Origin: Paragordius varius | Taxonomy: Eukaryota; Nematomorpha | DNA length: 64,000 nucleotides | Assembly (NCBI GenBank): GCA_964247055.1 | Contig: OZ176051.1 | Coordinates: 6,634,001-6,698,000, forward strand | Reading direction: 5' to 3' | Part shown: positions 1 to 28,860 of the stretch, piece after piece | How the letters are laid out: each line of letters opens with the position of its first letter | Numbering within the stretch: position 1 is the stretch's first letter | Notes under the pieces: model-generated | Database searches by the model: none | What the model was told of the DNA's origin: nothing | What the model saw: the letters and a program-made list of their open reading frames with translations, nothing else | Made by a program: the position numbers and the translations under genes

Positions 1-1980
1 TCTTTATTGAATTTTTACGGTCTCATACCTAGGGCGAAAAATCGATTTAGAAAATTATTTTTGTGGACTTTGTTTTTTGAAAAAGGTGGCATTTTACGGG
101 GGGAGCGGGTAAAAAGAGGGCCTAAATCAAAAAAGTGACTCGACTATGTTCGGCGCAATCGAAAATAAGTAAACAAAAATCATATTTGAAATTGAATGGT
201 CCAACACGTTCTCCAAAAAATTGACTTAACCCATTTTTCACACGGGGTGGGCCCGAACTGGGGACCTAATTCCAAAAAAGGGCGAAGCTATTGTCGGGGC
301 ATTCATTAATGATTAAATTTTTTCGATGTTTGGATTTGATTGGGTTCACCGGTTTTCCGGAAACAGATCACAAAGTTATATGAAAAATCAGTTTTTAGCG
401 GGTAGCTCCTTACCCAGCAGCTATCATCAAATAAACGGTAGACTAAATTTTTGCCTTTTAACAGGGAATACGTGGAATCTTTATTGAATTTTTACGGTCT
501 CATACCTAGGGCGAAAAATCGATTTAGAAAATTATTTTTGTGGACTTTGTTTTTTGAAAAAGGTGGCATTTTACGGGGGGAGCGGGTAAAAAGAGGGCCT
601 AAATCAAAAAAGTGACTCGACTATGTTCGGCGCAATCGAAAATAAGTAAACAAAAATTATATTTGAAATTGAATGGTCCAACACGTTCTCCGGAAAATTG
701 TCTCAAAAACACGATTTTGTGGACTTCTGTTTTCAAAAAAAACCCGTTTTTCATACGGGGTGGGCCCGAACTGGGGGCCTATTTCAAAAAAAGGGCTAAG
801 CTATTGTCGGGACATTTATTAATGATTATATTTTTTCGATATTTGGATTTGATTGGGTCTACCGGTTTTCCTGTACCAGATCACAAAGCCAGCATTTTCC
901 ATTTTTATAAATATATAGATGAGCATAAATAATGTATTAATATCCATATATCTTTTAACATGCTATACATATGATAGATACTGCTTACTCAGCAGCTATC
1001 ATCAAAGAAACGCTTGACTAAAATTTTTGCCTTTTAACAGGGAATACGTGGAATCTTTATTGAATTTTTACAGTCTCATACCGTGGACAAAAAAATACAA
1101 TCAAAAAAATATTTTTGTGGACTTTGTTTTTTTTTTGAAAAAAATGGCATTTTACGGGGGGAGCGGGTAAAAAGAGGGCCTAAATCAAAAAAGTGACTCG
1201 ACTATGTTCGGCGCAATCGAAAATAAGTAAACAAAAATCATATTTGAAATTGAATGGTCCAACACGTTCTCCAAAAAATTGACTTAACCCATTTTTCACA
1301 CGGGGTGGGCCCGAACTGGGGACCTAATTCCAAAAAAGGGCGAAGCTATTGTCGGGGCATTCATTAATGATTAAATTTTTTCGATGTTTGGATTTGATTG
1401 GGTTCACCGGTTTTCCGGAAACAGATCACAAAGTTATATGAAAAATCAGTTTTTAGCGGGTAGCTCCTTACCCAGCAGCTATCATCAAATAAACGGTAGA
1501 CTAAATTTTTGCCTTTTAACAGGGAATACGTGGAATCTTTATTGAATTTTTACGGTCTCATACCTAGGGCGAAAAATCGATTTAGAAAATTATTTTTGTG
1601 GACTTTGTTTTTTGAAAAAGGTGGCATTTTACGGGGGGAGCGGGTAAAAAGAGGGCCTAAATCAAAAAAGTGGCTCGGCTATGTTCGGCGCAATCGAAAA
1701 TAAGTAAACAAAAATTATATTTGAAATTGAATGGTCCAACACGTTCTCCGGAAAATTGTCTCAAAAACACGATTTTGTGGACTTCTGTTTTCAAAAAAAA
1801 CCCGTTTTTCATACGGGGTGGGCCCGAACTGGGGGCCTATTTCAAAAAAAGGGCGAAGCTATTGTCGGGACATTTATTAATGATTATATTTTTTCGATAT
1901 TTGGATTTGATTGGGTCTACCGGTTTTCCTGTACCAGATCACAAAGCCAGCATTTTCCATTTTTATAAATATATAGATTA
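1..1980. repeat. Tandem array with A/B dimer units (about 1058-bp higher-order repeat)
   Basis: The segment beginning TCTTTATTGAATTTTTACGG recurs at 1, 478, 1054 and 1536. Units 1 and 3 share an A version (block with 'gacttaacccatttttcac'), and units 2 and 4 share a B version with a longer middle, so the true period is the A+B dimer of about 1058 bp. The array starts before the window, begins in mid-unit and ends near 1980. B units carry a roughly 100-codon open frame twice (612-932, 1670-1981). I do not regard it as a gene, because it follows the repeat boundaries, has no family resemblance and differs between units without a coding pattern. The repeat is less A+T-rich than its surroundings (GGGGGGAGCGGG, GGGTGGGCCCG). 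The family is not recognised. Confidence 0.9.
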
Positions 1981-2812
1981 AATACCTGTAAACATAATTA
2001 ATAATACGCTTATACTTAATAATTGGCTATATGGTATATAATTTTGGTTCGCACATTTAAATAAATTATTTACGAATAGTAACATGTATGATTTAGATTT
2101 TTTAGAGTGGCATAACATAATCTACGGCGCCACGGTGCACCCATATAGGCTAAAAGAAACTAACTTTTCCTAGATTGGTAAAAAAAATATAATCGGTCAA
2201 ATATTAATATTTAATGATACTGCAAAAGGCTTTACAGCTATAAATATGCTTATTAATTATTAAAGTAAAAATAATTCATACCCACCAAATGCGTGTTTGA
2301 ACAATAAATAGTTCATTATAAACTGAAATATGATTTGGGCGGTACTTTACATAACTTAAAAAACTGTTTTTTTCGGTTCGGTTTTAGTTATCACACCGCA
2401 GTATTGACTGATTACACTTTATACTATTTATTTTATATAAATATTCCCTTGATGGCTGTACAATTTGCTGTTATTTGCCTGTACCTCTTCAAGCATCCAA
2501 CGTCCTTAATTTATGCTTAATGAGCGTTTATAAATCTCTGTGTAAAATCAAAGCGGATATCGTCAAAAAATATATTTATTGCCTTTATTAAATTATAAAT
2601 ACAAATTGCTTAATAAATTTGCGCTTTATATAACAATTTGACAGTAATGGTACGAGACTTTTGCCCGGCTAACCATAGTATCTTTAAGATTAAAATGATT
2701 AACTAAAAAAGTCTCCAATCTCTCTTGAAAAGAGCCGTTAAGACATGAAGAATTATTTTTAAATTTCGTACATATCAATTGTATTGTATACCTATTTCTT
2801 TTTTGTAAAAAG
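1981..2812. other. Region with no recognised gene
   Basis: Between the tandem array and the first recognisable helicase exon I find no exon that continues the SNF2 domain. Short open frames (2335-2520 on the plus strand, 2626-2826 on the minus strand) have no recognisable motif. If the helicase gene is complete, this stretch is intron and its 5' exons lie left of the window. Confidence 0.5.
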
Positions 2813-3410
2813 GGGATCCAATACATTCTAATTGATGGTCAAACAAGTGGTACAAATCGTAAAATTTTTTGTGACACTTTTCAAACCAACGGTGAGTGTA
2901 GCGTAGCATTATTATCCATAACGGCCGCTAATGCAGGCTTAAACCTTACGGCAGCTACCACTGTTATATTTGCCGAATTATTTTGGAATCCTGGCGTATT
3001 TTTATTAAAATAATTGACTCAATAAAATATTAGGTTCTAGTACAAGCGGAAGATCGGGCTTATCGTATAGGACAAGAAAAAAACGTTGTTATTGAATATC
3101 TGGTCGCACAAAAAACTGCAGATGATTTTATTTGGTATTTTCATTTTAAATAATTTTTTATTTAAAAATAATTATAATTTTTTTCATTATTTTATAGGCC
3201 AATAATTAAATCTAAATTAAAAATACTACAAAGTGCTGGATTATCAAAAGATAACTTCGACAATACTTCAAAAGAAAACGGAGCCGAGCAAGTTAATCCA
3301 TATATATATATATATATATATATTGATTATAGACTCAACAAAGAACTTTGATGGATTTTTGGACTGAAATGGAAGAAATAGATAATGAATTATTACAAAA
3401 TTTTATTTAG
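2813..3410 (+). CDS. SMARCAL1-like: SMARCAL1-like SNF2 helicase, C-terminal exons only
   Basis: Four exons read in one frame: about 2813-2995, 3034-3134, 3198-3291 and 3333-3410 (stop TAG). They give the end of an SNF2 helicase C-lobe: '[11 protein letters not shown]', '[15 protein letters not shown]' (motif V), '[12 protein letters not shown]', and motif VI '[11 protein letters not shown]', followed by '[14 protein letters not shown]' and '[14 protein letters not shown]'. The FAELFWNPG run and the 'AGLS..NF' tail are typical of SMARCAL1 (HARP), an annealing helicase that acts at stalled replication forks; ZRANB3 is the nearest alternative. Introns are 38, 63 and 41 nt, the last almost entirely (TA)n. 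The ATPase lobe and HARP domains are not present in 1981-2812. Either the gene starts left of the window with the tandem array inside an intron, or this is a truncated copy. Confidence 0.75.
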
Positions 3411-3609
3411 TTATAAAATAAATTTTATTATATTATATTTCTCACGTGATACCATAAAACCAATAAAACAGTCGTAAATATTTATTTTTCGCATACTTAC
3501 ATATAACAAATTTTTCCCTCTTATGCCTCTTGCGAAACATAAAAGATACTATTTTAGAACCATTTGGCTTAAACCTAGTTTAACTGTTTTAACATCAGTT
3601 TACAACTAA

Positions 3610-6600
3610 ATGCAATCTGCTCCAAACATAAATTCAAATTTAAACATGAATGGTGAACCGTCTAAAAACAATGGTGGACTTTTAACAGAAAATATTAATC
3701 AATATCTTAATGATAGAGACAAAGATGTTAAGGTAAATAGTTTATTAATTTAAGGATAATGCTCAGGTTTTTAATCTTTCGGATTTTATTGCCTCTAAAA
3801 TTGAAAAATCTTTGCTTGAGGAAAATAAAATGAAAGTTGATAACGCTTCCCAGCAAATACAATTGAAGGATTCAAATGATAAGTAATTTTTTAAACTATA
3901 GAAGAAATTTAAAAGCTAAAGTAAATGCAAAAACAATTTTTCCTCTAGCTATATCAAGTGCCAAAAATCAACTGCCTCTAAAGTATTATTTATTATATTT
4001 ACAAATAGTTTGAGTTGTACGGAAAAAATTGATGAACTATCTATGAGTATGAGTCAAAATTATACAACGCCTAATAATTTGGGTCAAAGTAGCGAAAATC
4101 GAAGCTTTTTACCTGGTTCTATTTTGGTGAAAAATAATTTAAACTCTAATCAAACCAATCGAACCCCTGTTGTACCTGTCTCTGCCATGAAATTAAATGT
4201 ATTATCTTTTTTAAACCAAAATTCTCTTAACGCTAATCTTTCTAATGCCCGCATTCTCCCAATATCAAAGCTAAACACTACGCCGCTTAACTCCACATCT
4301 GTTGTTGTACCGAGCAATGCCTTAGTTCCGGTCTCTCCTCAAAACATCTATTTACGATCCCTGAGTGTTAACGTTTCATTACCCGTATCTTCGTTGCCGA
4401 CTAATACCACGGCTTCCATTCAACAGATAAATAGTATAAAAGATATTCATCAATTTATTTTACATCAGCAACAACAACATAATCATCAATATCGAAATAA
4501 TAATAATTTGCTGGCTACATCTTTGCATACTAATCTTACGCCACCATCAGGTTCAAAGCAATTTCCATTCCAATCTCAACAACACATGTTGAACAAACAA
4601 ATATCTTCGGTAGGGGCGGATTTATCGACCTCTCAACAAGCCGTTGCATCACACCTCATTAACAACATTATAAATGCATCATATAATGTAGTTGTTTCCG
4701 GCGCTCGTCATCCATCAATAGTTTTGGTTAACAATACTTCTGCCATGACAACTAATACGAGTCATCATCCTTTATTGTCACCATTTGTTGTCAATCAACA
4801 AGTAGGATATGGGTCACGAAACTTGCCATCTACATGCAATAATAATTATAATACATCCTCCAAAAATATAGTTTCATATTCACTCACATCTCCAGTTTGT
4901 ACGTTTCAAGTTGGTAGCACAAATTCCCTGTCTCAACAACAAACACCATTGAACATTAACAGTAATAGCAACACGTTTGGAACTAATTTGATTCTTAATC
5001 CTACAGCACAACCAAACACAAATATGTTGAACAATATTGGCGGATCGAACATTATGTTACACATTAATCAGCTTAAAGCATTGACTAGCAGTAACATAAC
5101 AACTACCATTTCTCCCACAAACAACACAAATTTGCAGTCATATATTTCACTGCATCAACAATCTAGATTAGGTGGTAGTACTGCATTAGTAGGGAGTTCA
5201 GTTATTACCCCGACCAATAAGTTATTGATCAATTTTGATGGGAGTATCATGGCTAATAATTTAACTCCCCTTAACAATAACAACAGCAAAGATAAGTATA
5301 ACACTCTACCCTTATCATTAGTTTCTGGGACATTGTCGTCTAGCTTTGTAGGAAATAAACCCAATTCTACAGGATCAAACTTTAATGTCGGAAGCGGTGC
5401 TTCCATACGACGTGTGTTTGTCCCCACACAAAAAGGCAACAATGTTGGCCCATTTTACGGACAAAATCAATTAAACCTGGGGGCTGTTTTGAATACCAAC
5501 AATCAAACTATAATTGCCGGTGGATTATCATTTACTCAACCATCTTGTCAGAGTTATAACAATTCCCTTACAGCATCAGATGTGATGGGCCAAAGTCTAA
5601 AAACAACATACCCAAAATTGAATCTTTACAACAACAATAATAATAATTATAATATTGGTATAATAAGCAGTTTCCAAAACATGCAATCTATCAACCAGAT
5701 ATCTGCTGCTAAACAACCTACCATCGTACATCACTCCAATTATGGGAGTCATAATATCAATGTTCTTAATCATATAAACTTAAATCATTCAAATGTTCCG
5801 CATAATTTTAAGTATCCTTTGCCGCTTACCCCTTCCTCATACACTCCAAATCTTAATAACAATCTCCTACCTACCACAAACATAATTTCATCCTTGATAA
5901 CAATTAACCCAAATCAACTGGTAAAAATTTCTCAGACCTCATCATCATCACATCAAGGAACATGCACCCCTTCTACTATCGGTACCAGTAACTCTATCAT
6001 AAAAGTTTTGAAAGCAGGTAACACCGCCACATACCCAACCACATCTAATACTGAATTGATTACCACAAATTTAAATACTTTAAACCATACTCAGACTTTT
6101 GAAGACACTCCCACTATATTAACAACAGAAGCGAGCAACGTTTTATCACCTCTTGCGACATCCTCGCTCATGCATTACAATCATCGGAAAAAACAACCAA
6201 GGAAACAAAATCTCAATTTGGCCACGAATAAACGCGCCTTGGATGACATGAATTTAGGGGAACAATCCCAAGTTAAACACCATCAAAGACACTTCAATAA
6301 TAATAATAATAGCAATTTAAGTGGTGAATCTCTACTAAATCGTGATACCACAAAAACTTACAATGAAAGAAGTCAAATTAATGCGTTAAAAACAGATTTG
6401 ACTGCTCGACCAGGTCACAAAACGTTTGTCAACAAAAATTTGAGTTCCAACAAATCAGTAGCCCATGACTCTGCACGCCATGCGCAAAGTAAAAGAAAAT
6501 GGGAAGATAATACCATTAATCCCTTGTTTACAACAACCAAAAAAGTAAAAAATGATTTAAAAACTCAAATGCAGGTAATGGAAGAATCGCTAACGTCTGA

Positions 6601-9194
6601 TGAAAGTGTCGCTGAGGAAAACGATAACAAACATTCGAATGAACAAGAACCTACACAATCTAGTCTTTTGGATTTTTATGGTATGTACAATTAATTTTTG
6701 ACATTTTCGTTGACATTGTTTATATATTAATAATTTTTTCAGGCAATTCGCCTTTGTATCATGTTGATGAAAATGGCATTAAATGGAAAGTCGTTAACGA
6801 TAATTTACCGCAACACACCACCCTAAATGCCACGAACGGTAATACAAGTCATTCTAATGTATCCTTAGGTCTATCTACCCGTAACAATAATTCCCAATCC
6901 TATCAAAATGGTATGTTTTTTTTCGGGTTGTTATAATATACGTAATTACAATAAAAACAAAGTTTGAATAGTTGAAATGAATCGTTAGATTCATATATGA
7001 ATTTTGTATTCTGAGCACAAATAAAGGGAAATAAACATACAAGAGGAAAATTAAAATAATTAATCTAGTGTTTTTTTTTCCTTTTTTATCAAATGGTAAG
7101 GACTTAAAATAAACTATAATTTGTTTTTTATAGATTCCACTAAACAATTTCGCCACCGACATTACAATGTCAATCTGCCTAACTTACATTTTCTTTCTCA
7201 TGAGGATGTTAAAAGTCGCACAGGACATCATCACACTTTAGGAGCTAATAGCTTATCTGCCATGTTTAAACCACCATCTTACATGCACTGTAGTAAAACA
7301 CAACCAAATAATAATAATCGGAACTTAAATTCCAATTCTAATCATACTACATCATATGGTGGATCGGTAACGAAAGATTTTAATAACATGGGAACTTCGT
7401 CATTTGATAAGGGGGCAACAAATAAAAATGTTAACAACGGTAATTTAAATTTTGTGAATCCGTCAAATTTACATGCCCTTGATACCATTTTGGCTGGGCT
7501 TGCCGGTTTAAGTACTAACGGACCCAGTTTATCAACAACATATAATAGCCTCCTTTGTAATTCGGATAACAAATTAACTAGTATGTTGGGGTCCAATGCA
7601 CATACTAACAGTATAAACAATAACACAACATCAAATGTAGGGAAAAAACGTTTTGGAGGTTTGTTTTACTCATAACTACACTACATTTAAAAAAACCAAA
7701 TTTCTTTATTGTATACATTATGATACTAATATATAGATATTAATCCATTGGATTCGTTGGGTGCGGGTAACTCACCCATGTCCCTATCCTGGAAGTTGAC
7801 ATACCTACTTGGCCAACTTGAACAAATGGTATATAATTTTGTTTTAACATCAAATATATTTACAGTATGCACATTTATGTTGGCCTGACAATAAAGTAGT
7901 ATAGTATAGTAAAAAACAACAAATGACTAAAGTTTACATTTTTTTTATTTTACTATATTAAATTTTATTTAATTATGGACACAACTTGTTTTATATCACA
8001 TGCGCTACTCTATTAACAGAATGGTCAAAAATAAAGTGAATATTGTATTTATATTTATAAAGATATATATTGTATAATTTTTACATATGTATAGCATGCT
8101 GTTAATCAATTGCAACAAAATTCACTGCGTGAATTGAAAGAATCATATTATTTAACTCTTAAAAAGCAGTTTTATTTGGTTACTGAATCATCTACCCTAA
8201 ATGGTATTAACCAAACTACTCGAATCGGAGCACCGATTACCCAAAATGATATCCCCAACTCTGATGACAATCTTGAAAATCAACTTCCTACATTTATTAT
8301 TCCAAAGCAATCTCATACCTTTAAATCGCTTGATAATATACCTTCCAGGTTTAAAGATAAGCCATTGACCGGACAACCAAGCACCTATCATCACAAATCG
8401 ACTCACAATAATAATGTTTTGATGGATAACATTCATCGGATATATAGGTTACCGGCCTATTTTAATCATCGACATTATCATACAACACCGGCTCCTTCTA
8501 TACCTATTCCACCAACCATAGTGAATAATGTCAATAGTAAGGATAGAAATTTTAGAAAAAAAGATAATGCAAACAATCAAAGTCATAGCGAAGAAACAAA
8601 TATAGCAGATAAACCGAATTTAAATCCGTTTGCGCTTGCAAATCAATCTGAATTAACAATATCCAGTGATTCTATGTGTAAAAATTTACAATCAAAACGT
8701 ACTTTATGCCATACTGATTATTCACCTGCGTCCAAATACTTTGAGTTAAATTATTTTAAATACTACGCCCAGAATGCTCATTCCAACAACGATCTTCAAT
8801 TTTTTGAAAAAATTTTGGTATGCTGCCATTTCTATTTTAACTATTTACGACATATTTAAACAGTTTTTAAAATATCATTTAGTTTTTTTTGCAATATTAC
8901 GCTTTCTTTATGCATAATTTTGATAGATATTAATTCATATAAATTACATATTTCTGTATTCTTACTTAGGCAAATTACCAAAGATCTCAATACCTGGTTC
9001 ATGATTTGCATGAGTGCATTAAACAACTCCAAGTTATAACAAATCATGAGCAAGGCATCCGTGATGTCATTCTCAATCTCTTTTATCTCACCCTTAACTC
9101 AACGTTCACCACAACTAATTCTCTCCCATCTTTTACGGCCAATCAGTTTGCAAACCATTTCACTAATATCTTAAAAAAGGGAACCAAAAGATAA
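3610..9194 (+). CDS. Long Asn/Gln/Ser-rich protein with helical C-terminal part, family unknown
   Basis: I join nine exons: 3610-3732, 3755-3882, 3902-3982, 4009-6680, 6743-6910, 7134-7658, 7737-7828, 8095-8817 and 8970-9194 (TAA), about 1,500 residues. All junctions are GT-AG and keep one frame. The large fourth exon is low-complexity (Asn, Ser, Thr, Gln, with NNNN and QQQQ runs) and ends with a basic then acidic patch ('KKQPRKQNLN', 'DESVAEEND'). Short stretches look more conserved: 'SPLYHVDENGIKWKVVND', 'PMSLSWKLTYLLGQLEQM', 'LRELKESYYLTLKKQFYL' and 'LVHDLHECIKQLQVI', which read as helical or coiled-coil segments. This composition suits a nuclear scaffold or transcription cofactor, but that is inference; I do not recognise the family. 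The ATG at 3610 follows a TTTTAACATCAG acceptor-like site, which would fit a spliced-leader addition site. The seventh intron carries a P1 element. Confidence 0.7.
3733..4008 (+). other. Cluster of three ultrashort introns (22, 19 and 26 nt)
   Basis: Introns 3733-3754, 3883-3901 and 3983-4008 interrupt the start of the Asn-rich gene. Each begins GTAA or GTAT, ends AAG, TAG or AG, and its removal restores one open frame across stops that lie inside the gaps. Other examples in the window are 32349-32371, 32454-32476 and 32577-32602 in the TTC14-like gene, and 28725-28748 and 12924-12950 on the minus strand in the kinase. Confidence 0.7.
7866..8043. mobile_element. P1 palindromic element (MITE-like), copy 1
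   Basis: The left arm reads TGCACATTTATGTTGGCC and runs into a TAAAAAACAACAAATG block. The right arm is its degenerate inverse (CATGCGCTACTC...AATGGTCAAAAATAAAGTGAA). The copy sits inside intron 7829-8094 of the Asn-rich gene. No coding capacity, so non-autonomous. Confidence 0.6.
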
Positions 9195-11128
9195 AAATAT
9201 GTATAGCCGTGTTTGTTAATTTAGTTTCAAGGGAAATTTTTTTAACCCTCCCCCATGGAGAAATTCCGTCCAAGGATGCATATGATATAGTTGACGTGTG
9301 GAATTAAGGATGTATTAAGCGGGGAAAACGAGGTTGTTTCATATATCCATGGTTATAAGAAACATTTTTTAACCGTTGACAGATGCATGAAGAGTTAGCC
9401 ATAATAGGCTATTTTATTGATGAAATAATTTTTATTTTATTTATAGCCTACATACACGTATATACAGTAATTTGTTTAAAGAATATTTTATAAGATTTAT
9501 AAATGTGGATATCTTAAATATAAATTTGTGGATAAAACATATTTATATCAATACATATATTGAATATAGAATAAATATTTATTTAAATACATACTTATAT
9601 TCTTGATACAGGTTAAATTTGTTTTAATATTGTTGATGCCCACTATATTTTACTTTGATTTATACTTTGCTTTGCGAGATGATGTGTTTAAAAATTTTAA
9701 AATATTGGCTATGATTATCGTTAGTTATTAAATTAGAAAATATTATATGTATTGGTTGAGCAATCTCGTATTTTTTTAAAATCGACATGCAAACGCCATT
9801 TTCAGGATTTTGTCTATATTACCTAATGTAGAAGGAAACGCGATTTTCTAATTTCGGCCAAATATGGCGATAACTTTTTAAGATTTAGACAAAATAATTT
9901 AAAATTGTTTTTATGTATCTGTATATGGTTCGCTTATTTTAAGCGTTGTTCCAGAATTTAAAGTTTTTTCGCTCAAAATTTAATATTCCAGACATCCAAA
10001 AAATTGCCCAAGATAGTCATTTGCCGCCCTTTTTTCATATTTACAAACCTTAGAATCAGTTAGGGATACAAATAACCGCAATTTGAGGATAGATATGCCA
10101 GGTATTCTTGTAGACGCTTAATTTTTATTATGTTGATTTAAAAACAAGCTCAAAACATTATCTATTGACAAAGTTCATATATGATTTAATGTTATATAGA
10201 ACATTGTTAGCAGCTCAGAATCAGTTTTATTTTTTTTATAAGCCATGTCAATCTAACCATTATATTTCAATCTAGAGCATCCAGATTAGAATATGCACAT
10301 TGAATGTGCCAATTTATCAATAAAACAGGTCATCAAATTTATCACCAATCGTTTTTTATTTGCATATTATAAAATATAAAAGGGCTAAGGTTCGGTAATA
10401 TGCAATAAGTTGAATTGGTAAATTTTGAAATAAGTCTGTATTAAGAGTTCTGTTCAAAAGACATTAAACAACTAAAAATCTTAAAATATCTGTGTAATGA
10501 AAGATTTAAACAGCTTTAAATTTGGATTGAAATAAGATTTAACACAAAAATTTCTATAAGTGCATATTTTTAACCCTTTGTTGATCACTAAAAAATAGTG
10601 GGATAAAATTTAATGAAATAAATATAATGATCTCTACTGTTGTTAGCTTTTATAGAATAAATGATCATTTATAAATTGGTCCCAAGAAACAAGTTACAGG
10701 TATTTTCCTTATATAAATTCTAGTGTGTTGGTATTCTATAGTTTTTGTTATTTTATGAGTAATAGCTAGAAAGTTAATAATTATTGCCAAATAGTAAATA
10801 CAACAAAGGAAAGTTATATTGAGTAATAATAGCAAAAAGCGAAAATAATAACTATAAGCAAATAATACTGCCCTTTGTTGTATTCATTTAGAAATAATAA
10901 CTTTCTAGCAAGGTATATTTATTCATACAATATTTAGAAAATTTCATACAAAATAAAGATTTATTGATTGGCTATAAATGCATGAATATAAATTGCACTT
11001 TACATATTTAAATGCTTCACATAAATAAATTAATCATAAAAATATGAGTTTTCCTTCTTAGTGAGTGGAACTGAGACATTGTGAGATTCATTTGAACACT
11101 ATAAACAAAACACGACCATAAAAATATG
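9195..11128. other. Intergenic region, nothing recognised
   Basis: A+T-rich sequence with no exon-like open frame and no clear repeat family. A slightly less A+T-rich patch at 9240-9340 has no recognisable content. It separates the 3' end of the Asn-rich gene (plus strand) from the 3' end of the kinase gene (minus strand), so it probably holds both transcript ends. Confidence 0.4.
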
Positions 11129-11385
11129 TATACCTTTAAAACTTCTAATTTACCCCCTGAAAATTAACCCTATAAACAAATTATGTGCTTTGGGGCTAAT
11201 ATAAAGCATTAATACCTAAATTATTTTTCCTGTATTATGCACGAAATATAATTTATTACATATATAAAAAATAGGTAAATTCGTCATTTCAAAACACACA
11301 ATTTTAGGGTAAGTTAAATTGTTCAAGGTGAATCTAAAAGAGCCAATTTCATTGGTTCAAGGGTAAATTTGAAGTAAATGGTATA
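11129..11385. mobile_element. P2 palindromic element, diverged copy
   Basis: Starts TATACCTTTAAAACTTCTAA with CCCT-ending blocks and ends with two copies of a TTGTTCAAGG(G)TGAAT-type unit followed by AAATGGTATA, the inverse of the start. Both arms are degenerate. It lies 5 bp from the neighbouring P1 copy. Confidence 0.5.
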
Positions 11386-11390
11386 TACAG

Positions 11391-11867
11391 TATGCATTTT
11401 AATGGTTGCTTATTTCACACTATAGTAAGGGCAATTGGCGACACAAGAGTGTATGGGAAAAATGCCGAAGTTGTCGATAGAGAGGAAAATAGAACAAAAA
11501 GAATATTGAAGGAAAGTTTTTATATTAACAAGGAAACATAATGAACAGAAAGAAGGACCTTAACAATATTAATAACATTACAAATTTTTTTTCTTATTAA
11601 CAATACAGACATGTTTTTTTAGTTTCATATATCATTAAATATTTTTATTTTATAATTTAAATTTTAGTTTATATTTTAATTTTATTTTTACGTTTGACAA
11701 AGATTACTTGTAGTAATCGAAAAATCATAATAAATTTATATAATTTTGCTGAATTATTGCATATACAATAATAATTGTTTATTTAACATTTTGTTGTTTT
11801 TCCCATACACTACTGTGTTGCAAATCGCCCTAATATAGTGTTAAATAAGCAACCATTAAAATGCATA
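11391..11867. mobile_element. P1 palindromic element, long copy (477 bp)
   Basis: Arms of about 72 bp at 11391-11462 and 11796-11867 are inverted copies of one another at roughly 85-90% identity: TATGCATTTTAATGGTTGCT outward on the left and its inverse on the right. The interior is A+T-rich and non-coding. It lies directly downstream of the CRIB exon of the kinase. If the donor at 11930 is not used, translation would run into the right arm and stop at 11810. Confidence 0.8.
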
Positions 11868-11930
11868 CCGATTTGAATGATTATAATCGCGTTATCAATA
11901 ACAACAATGAAATGACTTACGTTTAACGTT

Positions 11931-28860
<16,930 letters not shown>

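Noticed and set aside
612-1981. Two near-identical open frames of about 100 codons in the left tandem array
   Set aside because: They follow the B monomer of the repeat and have no recognisable motif; the repeat itself explains their similarity.
5155-5442. Minus-strand open frame opposite the Asn-rich exon
   Set aside because: Shadow of the large plus-strand exon; no independent support.
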